A stretch of 64,000 bases of DNA, taken from the NCBI GenBank assembly GCA_002118135.1, contig BDIU01000188.1, positions 62,001-126,000 of the forward strand, given 5' to 3'. The number at the start of each line of letters is the position of its first letter. Within the stretch, counting starts at the first letter, position 1. The stretch comes from Trebouxia sp. TZW2008 (taxonomy: Eukaryota > Chlorophyta > Trebouxiophyceae > Trebouxiales > Trebouxiaceae). Under the pieces are notes generated by a model. That model was not told where the DNA came from. It saw nothing but the letters and a program-made list of their open reading frames with translations, and did not search any database. This document shows, in pieces, positions 21,701 to 33,000 of the stretch. Made by a program: the position numbers and the translations under genes.

Positions 21701-23871
21701 CTACGTCGGCCCTTGCCGCGCAGCGACCACATTGTCTATCAGCCTGACGGAGCCAAAGAATGCTGCCACCGCCACCAGAACATCCTGCCCAGGCAGAAAG
21801 CGCTCCAGCTTCTGTAAGTTCTCAGCATCTGTCACACTGACATAGTCTACTCTGCCGCTGGCTTTATTTATCCTGTCTGCCACTTCCTGTTGTATGTCAG
21901 AGGGCGCTGGATCTTGATGAGAGATTGCAGCTTCAGCCCACTGCAAGTAGAAAAGGATGTGATCTTGCAGCGTCTACTACCACAATTTGCTTGTGCCTTG
22001 AGCTTCAATGCACACATGCAGCCTTGAGCGTTGATGCATGCATACAACAACAAGTCTTCAACACAGCAGCAACAAAGCTTCCATCTTGTGCTGTTGACTG
22101 ACGAAGCACAGATTAGATGCACTGTGCAGCATTGGGCGATGTCAGAGTCTCAAGCTATCATTGCGCATGAAGCAGGCATGGACATCAAGCATAAAGCCAC
22201 AGTGCAACACCTACCTTGAGCGCATGAGAGATGCATACAGCCTTTTGCCGATTGTCTGGGGTGAGCAAAGCATTCCTGCTGCTCATTGCCATCCCATCAG
22301 GCTCCCTGCCTGTGGCTATACCCACAATCTCAATATCAAAATCCAGATCTCGTACCATACGGCAAATGACGCGCCATTGCTGGTAGTCCTTTTTGCCAAA
22401 GACTGCCACATCTGGCTCCACAATGTTGAAGAGCTTGGCAACAATCTGTACAGAAAGGCTTTGTCAGTCTGGCCTGCAGCAACATGCGGACACTGCCGGC
22501 GAAAACCTCACAACGTTTGATGAGAAGTCAGGCTCATAATGTGATCATGGTCATGGGCATGCATACACCTGTGGGGAGTGCTGCATGCAAGAAACGTGCA
22601 TTGTAAAGCTGGTGCACCAAACAGACAGGGTTGGGGTGATGTGACATGCTTTACAATGCGCCCAAGACAGGACAATCATGGTAGGGTAGATTGATATGCC
22701 CCGCAAAGCCTGAATGCAAAGGCAGGTGCAGGCAAATCCATGGGATGCTGCAGCTTACGGTCGCTACGCCGCGGAAGAAGTGCGGCCTTGAGATGCCACA
22801 CATGCCTTTCTGCAGCTGCTCAACTTGTATATATGTCTCATGCGCGCCCACAGTATGCTCCCCAGCCCCCACAACATTTGCAGCATCACTTGTATTTGTT
22901 GCAGTTCCTGTGCCTGCACTGCACTGCTCTTGTTTCCATTCTGTAACATTAAGTGTGAGCAATTAACAACCACAGCTGCTGAATGATATGGGTGGGAAGC
23001 TGAATGCCAATTGAGCCATTGCACCAGCTGCTACTGAATGCGCAATGACATGCTGTATGAACATCCGGTGATGCTTGTTGGAAATAACTGGCGCTATCTT
23101 GTGCACGGAAGCTGATTGGTGTAGACATTGCAGCTTTGTATCGTGCCACACAGCATGATGTCAGCCTGACACAACTGTACAGGTATGACCAGCAGAAGGA
23201 AGCCTGCCTGGCTGGTATAACGACATTGGCTCAAAAACAGCAACACATCCAGCTTCTATGAGCTTCCTATGATCTTCTTCCTGCACAGCATGAATGCCTC
23301 AGCCATGCTGTGCTGTGCGTCATATTGTGTGACGTAGTGTGGTGTGAAATGGGTTTGCAAGCAGCAATGTCTCACCCGAGCTTTGGGATAGACTCCAAAG
23401 TCTTCGTTCTTAGAGAACTGCACACATCACGTGTAGGCATGATGGAGTGTAATGGTGGTTGGCTGAGTGGACACAGGTTGGCTGTGCAAGCTTGAATGAG
23501 CAGTTTTAAGAAGGCACAGCCGCAGGGAGGCAAACACACCTGAGTTGGATTTACGTATATGGAAGCAATGACTACGTCTGCTCGCTCCCTGCAACGCCCC
23601 ATGCAGCGTTCAGATCACTCTGACACAGTGTGGTGGAATACTGTGTAGCACATACCTGGCTGCTTTTACCAAAGACATGTGACCGGCGTGTAGATATCCC
23701 TGCGCGAGGTACACCAAAGCTGCGTCAGCGTCTGCAATCACGCAAAGGAGAAGCGCCACTGAGACTGCTCACCATGGTTGGCACCAGCGCTATCCTTTTT
23801 CCAGCCAGCCTTTGCTGCCTGGAAAACTTGCGCATGTTGATGGCGTCAGTGAAGATTTCAAGGTTCGCCAT
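21701..23871 (-). CDS. panC: Pantothenate synthetase (pantoate-beta-alanine ligase)
   Basis: Joins pantoate and beta-alanine using ATP, the last step of pantothenate synthesis. Eight exons keep phase and give 325 residues: 23871-23773, 23699-23656, 23588-23540, 23417-23376, 23280-23190, 22940-22759, 22445-22215 and 21940-21701. Landmarks: LVPTMGYLHAGH (the ATP-binding HxGH loop), [40 protein letters not shown] and GMAMSSRN (KMSKS-like loop). The insert before HETYIQVE and the KGMCG segment match plant enzymes from memory. No transit peptide is evident, consistent with the cytosolic plant enzyme. The exon 5 donor is ambiguous: GT at 23189, or GC at 23207, 18 bp shorter and also in phase. Confidence 0.92.
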
Positions 23872-24067
23872 GGCTAGCGATTCAGAGCACTAGGTGCAAG
23901 CGTATATTCCAGGCACTGCAATTGAGGCCGAAAGAGGGTTTCAGTCCCTCGGAACTTCGGAAACTTAGGGTTGTAACGCTTCTTCGGAATCTGAACAGGC
24001 CGAGAGCAAGGCTGTATGTGCGGAAGCGCAAGTTGTGAGCCTTTCCCGGACTAGGCGGCGTTTCACA
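23872..24067. promoter_or_regulatory. 196-bp bidirectional promoter region (panC / uL29)
   Basis: Only 196 bp separate the two start codons, so transcription of both genes starts here. A 'gcggcg' just before the uL29 start and several GAAA/TTCGGAA stretches occur. No TATA box is evident. Confidence 0.55.
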
Positions 24068-25506
24068 ATGGGTGAGCATCGCTGCCGAGAGTGCTTCTGT
24101 TCAGCTCAACTTGCCCTCTTAACTCTTGCCAGTCTGCAAGCTTCTGCGTAGCTTGTCTATTCTGGCCGCCAGGCTTTGCAGAGCAATTTGCGCTGTGTTT
24201 GCATCGTCCACTGTTGCAGACCGATTGCGCGTTGCTTCTGTTGCGCACTTCGATTCCAAGCTATGATTCTTGACTTGAGCTCTGTTAGTGCAGCTCGGAT
24301 CAAGGCTCATGAGCTGCGAGGCAAGTCCAAGACAGAGCTACAGAACCAGGCAAGTTCAGTTTCTCCACAAGCGTTTAGCAGCAGGAAGCACTCATACATC
24401 CTTGTCCCCAACAGCTACTAATCAGGACTGTACGGACAGCAAGCTCTGCTCTGACAGCCTTGCTGCAATGCAGTTGAAAGACTTGAAGCAGGAGCTTGGA
24501 GCCCTGAGGGTAGCAAAGGTCACTGGTGGCGCACCCAACAAGCTATCAAAGATGTAAGCATGAGAGTTTCTCATACTGCTAGCGCATGAGACAGCACAGC
24601 ATGGCCTTGAAGCAGCACAGTATCAACTTTGGCTGCCACTTTACCTACTTAGCCAGCAGCTCAAACTGAACGCTAAAGCTGCAACCAGCAGCACTCACCA
24701 CATCTAGTCTGGAATTCAATGTTTGTGCTGAAGCAACAGCCAGAAGCATCCTCAATATGCAGTCTTGAAATGTATGTGTTTGTGCTGCAGCAAGGTCGTT
24801 CGCAAGTCTGTGGCGCGTGTGCTGACTGTCATCTCACAGGAGCAGAAGAAGGCTCTGCGTGAGGCCTACAAGAACAAGGTAAACGGCTTTTCCTCTCAGC
24901 AGTCAGAAGTGTATTGTTGCAAATTCTTCTGCTGAGTCACAATTGGTTTCTACTTTGCTGCAATGCCTTGCATCCTCTGATGTCAGACTCTCAAAAGTTG
25001 CTGTCAGGTTCCACATACGCAAATGTTGTACATGCTAGGGACAAGTGCGCTTGCTGGACATCAGATGTCATCGTTGCCTGTACTATCTAAAAAATATCTT
25101 GCAGCTGTCTCATCTGTTGCCTGTGCCTGCAGAAGTATGTACCTCTAGATCTCCGACCAAAGAAGACTCGCGCAATCAGGAAAAGGATGACCAAGCACCA
25201 GGTCAGTCCCTTGTGTGAGCAGGGGTCGAGCTATGATACCTCAGCAGTCATGCTACGTATGCACTGCATGGAACGGGATGCTGGTCATGTTCAAATCTCA
25301 AAAGCATGACAGCTGTTGCTACTGCCCTCAGCACCCTTGCAGCCTTTCTATCCATATTTTGTGAAGCTGCTGTTGCTATTATTGTGTTAGCTGATCTGGA
25401 ACAAGTCGCCGAGAGTGCTTGTGCTGTGCAGCAAAACATCAAGCTGGAAAAGCAGAAGAAGAGGGCGAGTGCTTTTCCCCAGCGCAAATTTGCTGTCAAG
25501 GCCTAG
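24068..25506 (+). CDS. RPL35: 60S ribosomal protein uL29 (RPL35)
   Basis: Cytosolic large-subunit protein near the peptide exit tunnel. Six exons (24068-24071, 24294-24349, 24474-24553, 24791-24878, 25133-25201, 25432-25506) give exactly 123 residues, the family length. Exon 1 holds only ATGG, which together with CT of exon 2 codes for Ala, then [12 protein letters not shown]. Conserved blocks: [44 protein letters not shown] and [10 protein letters not shown] at the C-terminus. Intron 2 is GC-AG (CAG then gcaagt). An ATG in intron 1 at 24263 is a false start. TGTAA follows 30 bp after the stop. Confidence 0.96.
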
Positions 25507-25536
25507 GCTTTCAGTGTGAGAAGCTACATGGCCCTC

Positions 25537-25541
25537 TGTAA
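25537..25541 (+). terminator. Putative TGTAA polyadenylation signal of uL29
   Basis: TGTAA, the usual chlorophyte poly(A) signal, lies 30 bp after the stop codon. The pentamer is common by chance. Confidence 0.4.
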
Positions 25542-26318
25542 TGGAATTGGGTTCCCATTTTGATCTTGTGCGTCCACGCATGTTTGCAGCAATGTTCAAT
25601 GTACTACACAAGACATTGTGCTATTGAAATGTTCAAGCTAAGCGGCAGAGGCTCTCATGTGCCCATTAGCCTGGATCCATCGTGGTGCATCACATGCGAA
25701 CGAAACAATAGTAGCCCCCGCAGGCAGCCACTCTTGATTCCAGGCATGTCTAACTCTCACAAACTACCAAGCTGAGGCATTGCAGCAAAGTCACATCGTA
25801 GGGCATTAAGGGCCGGGCCTGCTAGGTGCACTTTGACTTCACTGATTACACTCTCCAGCATGGGCTTTATCAGCAGGTGTAACTTCATCAAAACATGTTG
25901 CATGTACCCAAACCGGTAGAAACACGTTCAAAACTACAAAAGTCTGCATGCAGCAGAAAATTGGTTTGCACAGTGAAGGCATGGCTGTTTCAAATCAGCG
26001 ACAATGCATATAAGAGGTCAGGAGAAATGCCACCCCTAAAGTCCTAATGCACATGGGGCCATCATAACATGCAACAAATGGCCATGGATTTTTCTAAATT
26101 GGCATGTGCGGCACAGCATAACACTGGCCATATGCTGCAATCTTATGCGTGCTGTCATGTTGCAGGAATGTCAAGTAACACATTGCAAAGTGAGTGCATA
26201 CTCCTGGCACACCAGAATCTTGAGGCGTCTGACAAGTGCGTGTTCCAAGAAGAGCATTGAGCATGCTGACAGCAAGGTAGTGTTGCGTCTGCCAGCTAAC
26301 AGTGCACTAGTGCAGCTG
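25542..26318. other. Convergent intergenic region, nothing recognised
   Basis: About 780 bp lie between the convergent uL29 and small chloroplast-type genes. No homologous ORF, repeat or RNA gene was recognised. Confidence 0.4.
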
Positions 26319-26854
26319 TCAGCCCTGAATAGCCTTTTTGAATTCCCGTCGGAACGTCTCGCTCCCAATCAGCAGAACGGGCCACAATAAGGTCAGCTTC
26401 GTCTTCTGTGAGCTGTCGTAAGTGGTCCTGTCAAAGTTTTGTGTGAACCTGTCGTGCAGGGATAGTGAGTTCAGAGCTGGAATAGCATGCGCGGTGACAA
26501 GAGCATACGAGCCTTACCTAGTGGCCCCAGCAGCGTAAGTTGCAAGAGCGATGACAGGGTTGAACAGAGGTCCTGAACGTCGCAAAGCCTTGCAAGTGTA
26601 TAGGGCAGGTCGCGGATCGCAAACAGAGTGGGACATTTTTAGCGCTGGACTTCACCTATGATAGGGATTGGCAGTCCTGCGGTTGTGACAAGTCTGCCAT
26701 TCTGTGATCGCACAGTCCTCCGTTGCGAGAACGAGGCTTGCCTGAAATCGCTGAAAGCTGATCTTCGAAGACTTGGCCCGCGCAAGGCTTGCCGCGCAGG
26801 GTTGCTGCTGCGGACTGCGCTGCAAGATAGGCTGCGGACTGAAACGCTTTGCAT
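26319..26854 (-). CDS. Small chloroplast-targeted hydrophobic protein, function unknown
   Basis: Three exons (26854-26656, 26572-26518, 26427-26319) join in phase to 120 residues. The first 50 or so are rich in Ser, Arg, Ala and Gln and nearly lack acid, as in a chloroplast transit peptide. Then come a membrane-like segment (PIPIIGPLFNPVIALATYAAG), a basic TTYDSSQKTK loop, a second hydrophobic stretch (LTLLWPVLLIG) and the end SETFRREFKKAIQG. The likely mature protein is about 65 residues. ATG 26869 (five residues longer) is an alternative start; 26854 has A at -3. I do not recognise the family. The gene is divergent from the coiled-coil gene, with about 300 bp between starts. Confidence 0.65.
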
Positions 26855-27151
26855 GCTTATTGCATGCATCTGAACGCGATGTCGATGGTCGAGCTCTGCA
26901 GATCTGCAAACAATATGAGATGAAGCAGACGAAAGGATATGATCACAGCTTTCACAGCTGTGTCGCGTCTCAGATCGCACCAGGAAAGAAAACGTTGATG
27001 CGCTAGTTATGCACATTCAGTGAGAGCCGGTCGCAGACGCTTTCACAAGCACGCTCTCAGCCTACGGATCATGCATAGCTGCATTCTGTGTACAACCTGA
27101 AGCGTCGATCAGCTCGCTCTCTAAACCTGTCTTCGCAAATCTGGGCGACGC

Positions 27152-29465
27152 ATGACCCTGTGGGACGAAATTGCCGAGAGACTGCCTGCGGCTGAGCTCG
27201 ACGAGGTTAGGCGACTAGCTATACACGTGTGTGCAGAGTCCCTCCAGCTGATCCTGAAACATTGAGCTCGCACAGGTCAAGCTGTTACTTGGCTCACAAC
27301 TCATTGATGACAACCAAAGCCTGCTATCTGAGCTCCATGCTCTAACGGACATGTACCTAGGCATGCAAAAGCAGACACAGCTATTGAGCCAACAATATTC
27401 CCTCGTTCACACTACACAGCATTCTGTGGTAAGCGCTTCAGCACCTTGTGCCATCATCAAGAGCATTGCAGCCTGTTGCTGTTGATTTTGTCTGTGGGCC
27501 GTTTCTGCAAGTCTTGGTAATTGTTCAATTCGCCAACGGGCCTGTGCAGGTCGAGAGTCATGTGCGGTTTCTGCTAGACAGGCTGCGCAACAGCTCACAT
27601 GGCAGCGGCATAGTCACTAGCCAGAAACGCAGGAGCGTGCATCCTGAAGAGCATTCAGATTTGCAGAGATGGGTTCTGTCAAAGCCAAGTTGTGTAGGTG
27701 CAAAAGCTGCACAAACATGTAGACCTAATTTGCAGCAGCTGTGAATTGCCTGCTTGTCTCACAAGGAGACTGAGTGCTGTATGCAGGACACCAAATCAGC
27801 AAGTGGGCACTCGTCACGTCCAGCGTCAAGTCTGTCAGCTGAGAGTTCTGTGCATTCTGATATGTTTGAGGCAGGTGAGCCTTTAGTCAACGCATGCATG
27901 TCAACACAAGTACAGGCTTTGGCAGTCACCAGATGTGTAATCTGGTCCATCAGCTGCAGTATGCCAGGTGCTGGTCCGTGCTACCATTGCAGGCAGTTCA
28001 GAGTTAATCGAGCTCGCTGCTCTCCGCCAAACCTTTCAAGACAGACTGCATAGCACAGCGCTGGACACACTGAAGCAACATTTCCAGGAGGCGTTTCAGG
28101 CAGAACATACAGCGCTTTTAGCCGACATTGAGCACATGCAAATGTGAGTACAGCCCTTCAGCCATGTTCAGCCTTTCAGTCTCCCCAGTGACACAACTCA
28201 TTGGCCACAACAGCTAGTTCAAACTGTTCAGACAGACATAGATACGACCATAGTGCATGACATATTGTAGCATAGCTGATAGGGCTGTATGGCACATGTC
28301 CTGTTTTAGCAAACATGTGATGGGCTTCCTTTGAATGTAGCACAGGTGTCAGGTGTGTGTGGCAAAAGTCCTGTACGAGCTTACATACAATGGGTTGCTT
28401 TATAGTGTAGCATAGGTATCAGGTACGCATGGCACGAGTCCTGTACAAGCCATAAATACAATTTTGCATGTGGCAAAAGTGCCAAGTGCGTGTGTATGGC
28501 ACAAGTCTTGTACAAACATTCATATGATGGTCTTCTTCGCATGCAGGTGCTTGGTAGACCAGGCTGATGAGCATGCCCATGCTCAGCAGACTCCGCCTCC
28601 CTTGTCAGCTCTGCAGGATTACTGCACAAAGCTGGAGGCAGAGCTGCATGAGGCAAGTGTAACTGCGTCAACAAAAGACTAGGCACATTCTTGGTTTTAG
28701 GGTTTGTTTGCGGTTTATACTGATGCGCTCAGTACAGTTGTGTGGAAGCACTGTGAAGCCTTCCATTACCGTATCATTGTTGAGCTTTCTGAGTCTGGCA
28801 CCACGCTCTGATGGCAGACCGTGATCTGTAGCCATGGCATGCAAAGCATGCATGTTCTCAAAGCATTCACATAGCTAATGACTTGCCAACAGAGCGCACC
28901 ATCACCAAATATGCCCAACTACTGCACACCCTTGCACCTGTCAGCCTGACTGCACATTCTGTGCACAGTTGTGGCATGATCAGCATTGACACGATGTTGC
29001 TGCCACAAGGCCGGTTCAGTGATGTGGTGTAGCTATAATTGAGGATGCTACTGATTTGTGTAGGACGACACACAAAGGCTGCATCAGGCCAAAATGCAGC
29101 GACTTGAGGAGATGACCAGTCAAGTTTCTGTCCAATCAGATCCTTTGAGGTCAAGCTCGTCTTCCTTATGGTCTGAGCCATTAAGAGATTCACTCAGGCA
29201 TAGCATCAACAAGCGTCCAGATACAGCTTTTGAGGGCATAACCAGTATGTCAAGTGATCCATCAGCAGGGCAACCCAGTGATCACCACACCAGTAAGGGC
29301 AGCAGTCAGCAAGGGCTCCAGACATTTGACAGTGCAGTGTTCAAACCAGCAACCTGCAAAACAGCGTTGTTGCACAACCCTCCTGTCAGGCCAAAACCTC
29401 CTGGCAGAACTGGAGTCAGTAGCCGACCAAGCCCTAAGACGCACCAGCTGTCTCAACAGGCATAA
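27152..29465 (+). CDS. Coiled-coil protein resembling CCDC24
   Basis: Seven exons (27152-27205, 27276-27428, 27550-27693, 27787-27874, 27993-28143, 28547-28652, 29064-29465) keep phase and give 365 residues. The order of features resembles animal CCDC24 from memory: an N-terminal LWDEIAERLPAAELDEVKLLL helix, a basic and Ser-rich middle, a helical block near LKQHFQEAFQAEHTALLADIE and M.CLVDQ, a second helix SALQDYCTKLEAELHEA, and a Pro/Ser-rich disordered tail with VRPKPPG. Intron 6 is GC-AG (GAG then gcaagt). The molecular role is unknown. The CCDC24 link is by eye only and could be generic coiled-coil similarity. Confidence 0.65.
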
Positions 29466-30082
29466 AACTGAGAAGGGCAGCTTGCAGTCGCTGCAGGATG
29501 TGCTATTTTTGTGATCACGGTAGATGCAGACAGATTGTCTGCTTCAGCACTGTAGAATTGCTTGTTGCATGCATTACACTGTACATGAACAGCAAGCAGC
29601 TTGGCGCTTTTTGGCTTTCAATGCGTGCATCCACTCATGTGGCCATCAACATCCAAGTAAACAGCAAGTGGCCTGCAGAAACAATGTCGTTGGGAACAGA
29701 TATCGATACCTGTTAGATTAGCATAGAACGGGAGAGAACCTTCATCTTGTACCAAGACATTCCTGCTGTTGTGGCCTCGCATAGCTGGCTACAAGCCAGT
29801 GTTGCATAAAGTGAGTGGCTGCTTGCGCCCTGCCTGTAAGCCTTTTGCTATCAGGCTGTCTGGCTGTGCGCAGCACTAGCCAATCAGTCAGGCACATGTG
29901 CATGTGACACATGTGCAACGTTCTTGACCTCAGCCTCTCGACGAGCAAGTATTGCTCGCGTTGTGCCGCTTCAAGCCTGATCGGATCCCAAAACCTTCAG
30001 AATCATGCTCAGTACAGTCTAAAGGTCTCGAGCGAGCCTCAGCGTGCTGGCTGCAGCTCAGAACTTAGCTTGCCGGCCGTGC
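29466..30082. other. Intergenic region before the STN-type kinase
   Basis: About 620 bp hold the 3' UTR of the coiled-coil gene and the kinase promoter. No other gene was recognised. Confidence 0.4.
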
Positions 30083-33000
30083 ATGGATCAGCTGACCTGC
30101 AGTAGGGGATCAACGCCCAGCTGCACAGGCAGGCCGTTCTGCGCAACACCACGAGCTGGCGCTAGACAGTATAAGACTTGCACAAGGAAGTTCCGCGGAG
30201 TCAGATGCGATGCAGCCGTGACAGAAGTCGTTGCTACTGGCTTGTACACCTTGAGCAGTTCGATTCAAAACGCCACCAATGTCCTGTCCACCGTCTCTCC
30301 CGCGTTCCTACAGCCTACAGTTAACATTGTTGGTTCAGACCTAGCCACCACCATTGCATTGCATCCCACGTGGCAAGGCCTATCAAGACTAGCGGTAGGC
30401 AATGCAGCCATGACATCCCTTGTGAGGTCATCATGCTTATGAAGACACTTCAGCATGCTGGACTACAGAGTGCCACATTCATGTACTGACCAGCGTCTGC
30501 TGTTGCAGGGCATTTGGTATTTCTTTGGCACTAGGCCTAGTCCATTCTTTGGCATCACAGATTTCTATGTGCTCAATCCTATCAGCAGACGGCTTAGCAA
30601 GACATGGCGAGTGGCAGATCTGGGCCTCAGAGAGAGGCTGGGCGGTGGCAACTTTGGGCAGGTCTATGAAGGAGTGATAGCCAATAAAGACATTGACATC
30701 AAGAAAGTCAAACAGCTCACAAGCAAGCAGAAAAAGCGGAGAGTTGTGCTCAAGAAGGTGAATTTGGACAATGTGGTGATCAGAGCAGACTTCTTGCGGG
30801 CTGGCACAATGGCCAAGGTACGCTGTGTCTTCAAGCAAGACACCAAAGCAGTGTGCGTGCCAAGCTCAACCAGTCTTCGTTTGAGACCCCTAAGACATCA
30901 GCAATGCAGCAACACCTGAGGCGGCAGTGCAAGCAGCCTGCGCATCTTGTGCAAACTGCTCTGTAGCCTCTGAATCTAGAACAAGTTACACTGCTGTTTT
31001 GCTTGCTGCTTCCTGATGGCTCACAGGCCTCTAGCTGCATGTGTAGTTGCAGAAAAGGTGGCTACAATGTCTTGTGCAGCTTACAATTATCTGGCAGCAG
31101 CAACATGACAAGTTCAGGCTTGATGCCCTGCTGTGTTTCCTGTAATGGCCGGGCATTCGCATAGGATCTGATGAGTCCTGAGCTTGATGTTGCGTCTTGC
31201 ATTACTCCCTGTGATGGCAAAGGGGGAAGCACACAAGACAAGTCTCACATACAGCTTAATACATGATTCTAGTGTATTGTGTATCGTAAAAGGTGTCGTG
31301 AATCTAATGCACTGAGTCACCACACTGAATGCGTAATCTGCAACATGTGGTACTGCAGAGTACGCATCGCTGGAAACAGTGTGTTGATGTACTGATGTAA
31401 TGCATGCAGGGAGCAGGAGAAACTGGTCAAGCAGAGGCTTACTTCAACTCGCGCATCATGCGCAACTTCCGGGTCAAAAGCTCAATAGCACAGTACCTTG
31501 GGGAGTTTGTGGCTGATGAGTCAGATGGGGGCTTCATCAAAGGCACTCAATGGCTAGTCTGGAAATTTGAGAGTGATTCCACCCTAGCAGACGCCATGCA
31601 GGTCTGTCTTGCCACCCACAGTCTGCTTCGATCACTGCTCAGCACATGAGCTTATGTTCTCAGTATTGCAACGTTGTGGTGGTCCCTCTGCTGATCAGGT
31701 TCAATGTTCATGAGCAGCTGTGCAGATCCACAAGGGCTCTGCTCTTCTGCCCAGCCACCTGCAACAATGCATCTGCATGCATGCAGCAACCATGTTGTTG
31801 CATATAATCTCATGCATAAGGTTAGCATAATGCTGCAGAGGTTGCCTTGAACTGTATCCTGCATGGTCATGGTCCAAAGTCGCTGCTTCAGTGCTTGCAA
31901 GTACTGTTCTGTGCTGTTTGCAATAAACTCTAAGTGTTTCTAGTTCAGATCAAGCTGCTTGCAGGGCATATTGGGGTCTTTCCCTCTCGGCCTAGCAGAC
32001 TCTGTACTCAGCAAATGCCACAGGGCAAAACTTGCCTGCTGCCTACAACACTCGAGTGTGCTGACACTGAACATGCTGTGTGCTGCAGGGGCTTTTGGGT
32101 CCTTTCCCTCTGTGCTTGGCAGAGTTTGTGCTCAGCAAAGGCGAACGCAAGAAGGACGAAGAGAAGCAGGAACTGCTGATCATCAAAACCCTGATGAAGC
32201 AAGTGCTGAAGGCCACCAAGTGTGTACATGCCCTTGGCATCGTACACCAAGATATCAAGCCTGTGAACATATTGGTAACAGAAGCTGCTTCTGCAGGGGC
32301 TTTTGGGTCCTTTTCCTTTGTGCTTAGCAGAGTTTGTGCTCAGCAAAGGCGAACGGAAGAAGGATGAAGAGAAGCAGGAACTGCTGATCATCAAATCCCT
32401 GATGAAGCAAGTGTTAAAAGCCACCAAGCGTGTACATGCCCTGGGCATTGTTCACAGAGATATCAAGCCTGAGAACATCTTGGTCACAGCAGAGGGCAAT
32501 GTCAAGATCATTGACTTTGGAGCTGCTGTAGACTTGTGTACTGGCATCAACTTCAACCCCTTGTTTGGCATGCTGGACCCCAGATACAGGTGTGATGATA
32601 GCAGACACAGATGCAGTGTGGGTCACGCTTAACAGTGTAAACCTTACACACGTCATCTGCCAGTGCATGCTGCTGTCAGCAGTCTGAGCCGATCAGCATG
32701 AATCTTGAAGTGCTGCATTCAGGCGTTCATTCACCTGTGGTTGATGTTATGGTACTTGCCTTTTATGCAATCCAGCACACATGCCATTGACGGCATCATG
32801 GTTCCACTAAATACAGCATACACATCCGTACTGCATGCAATGCAAGCTGATGCCTGGTCTGCTGTAATGCTTGGCCACTGACGCCAGAGGCGCATCAAGC
32901 GCGAGCAAGCATGACTTTGCGTCATGAGCATGAACAAATATACATGCGTTTTGAGAAATGCATCCCTTTCAATGCAAGAGACATAGCGCACTGGCAAGAG

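Noticed and set aside
24263..24349. ATG at 24263 as start of uL29
   Set aside because: It would add residues absent from the family. ATGG at 24068-24071 with a good GT donor gives exactly the conserved N-terminus and length.
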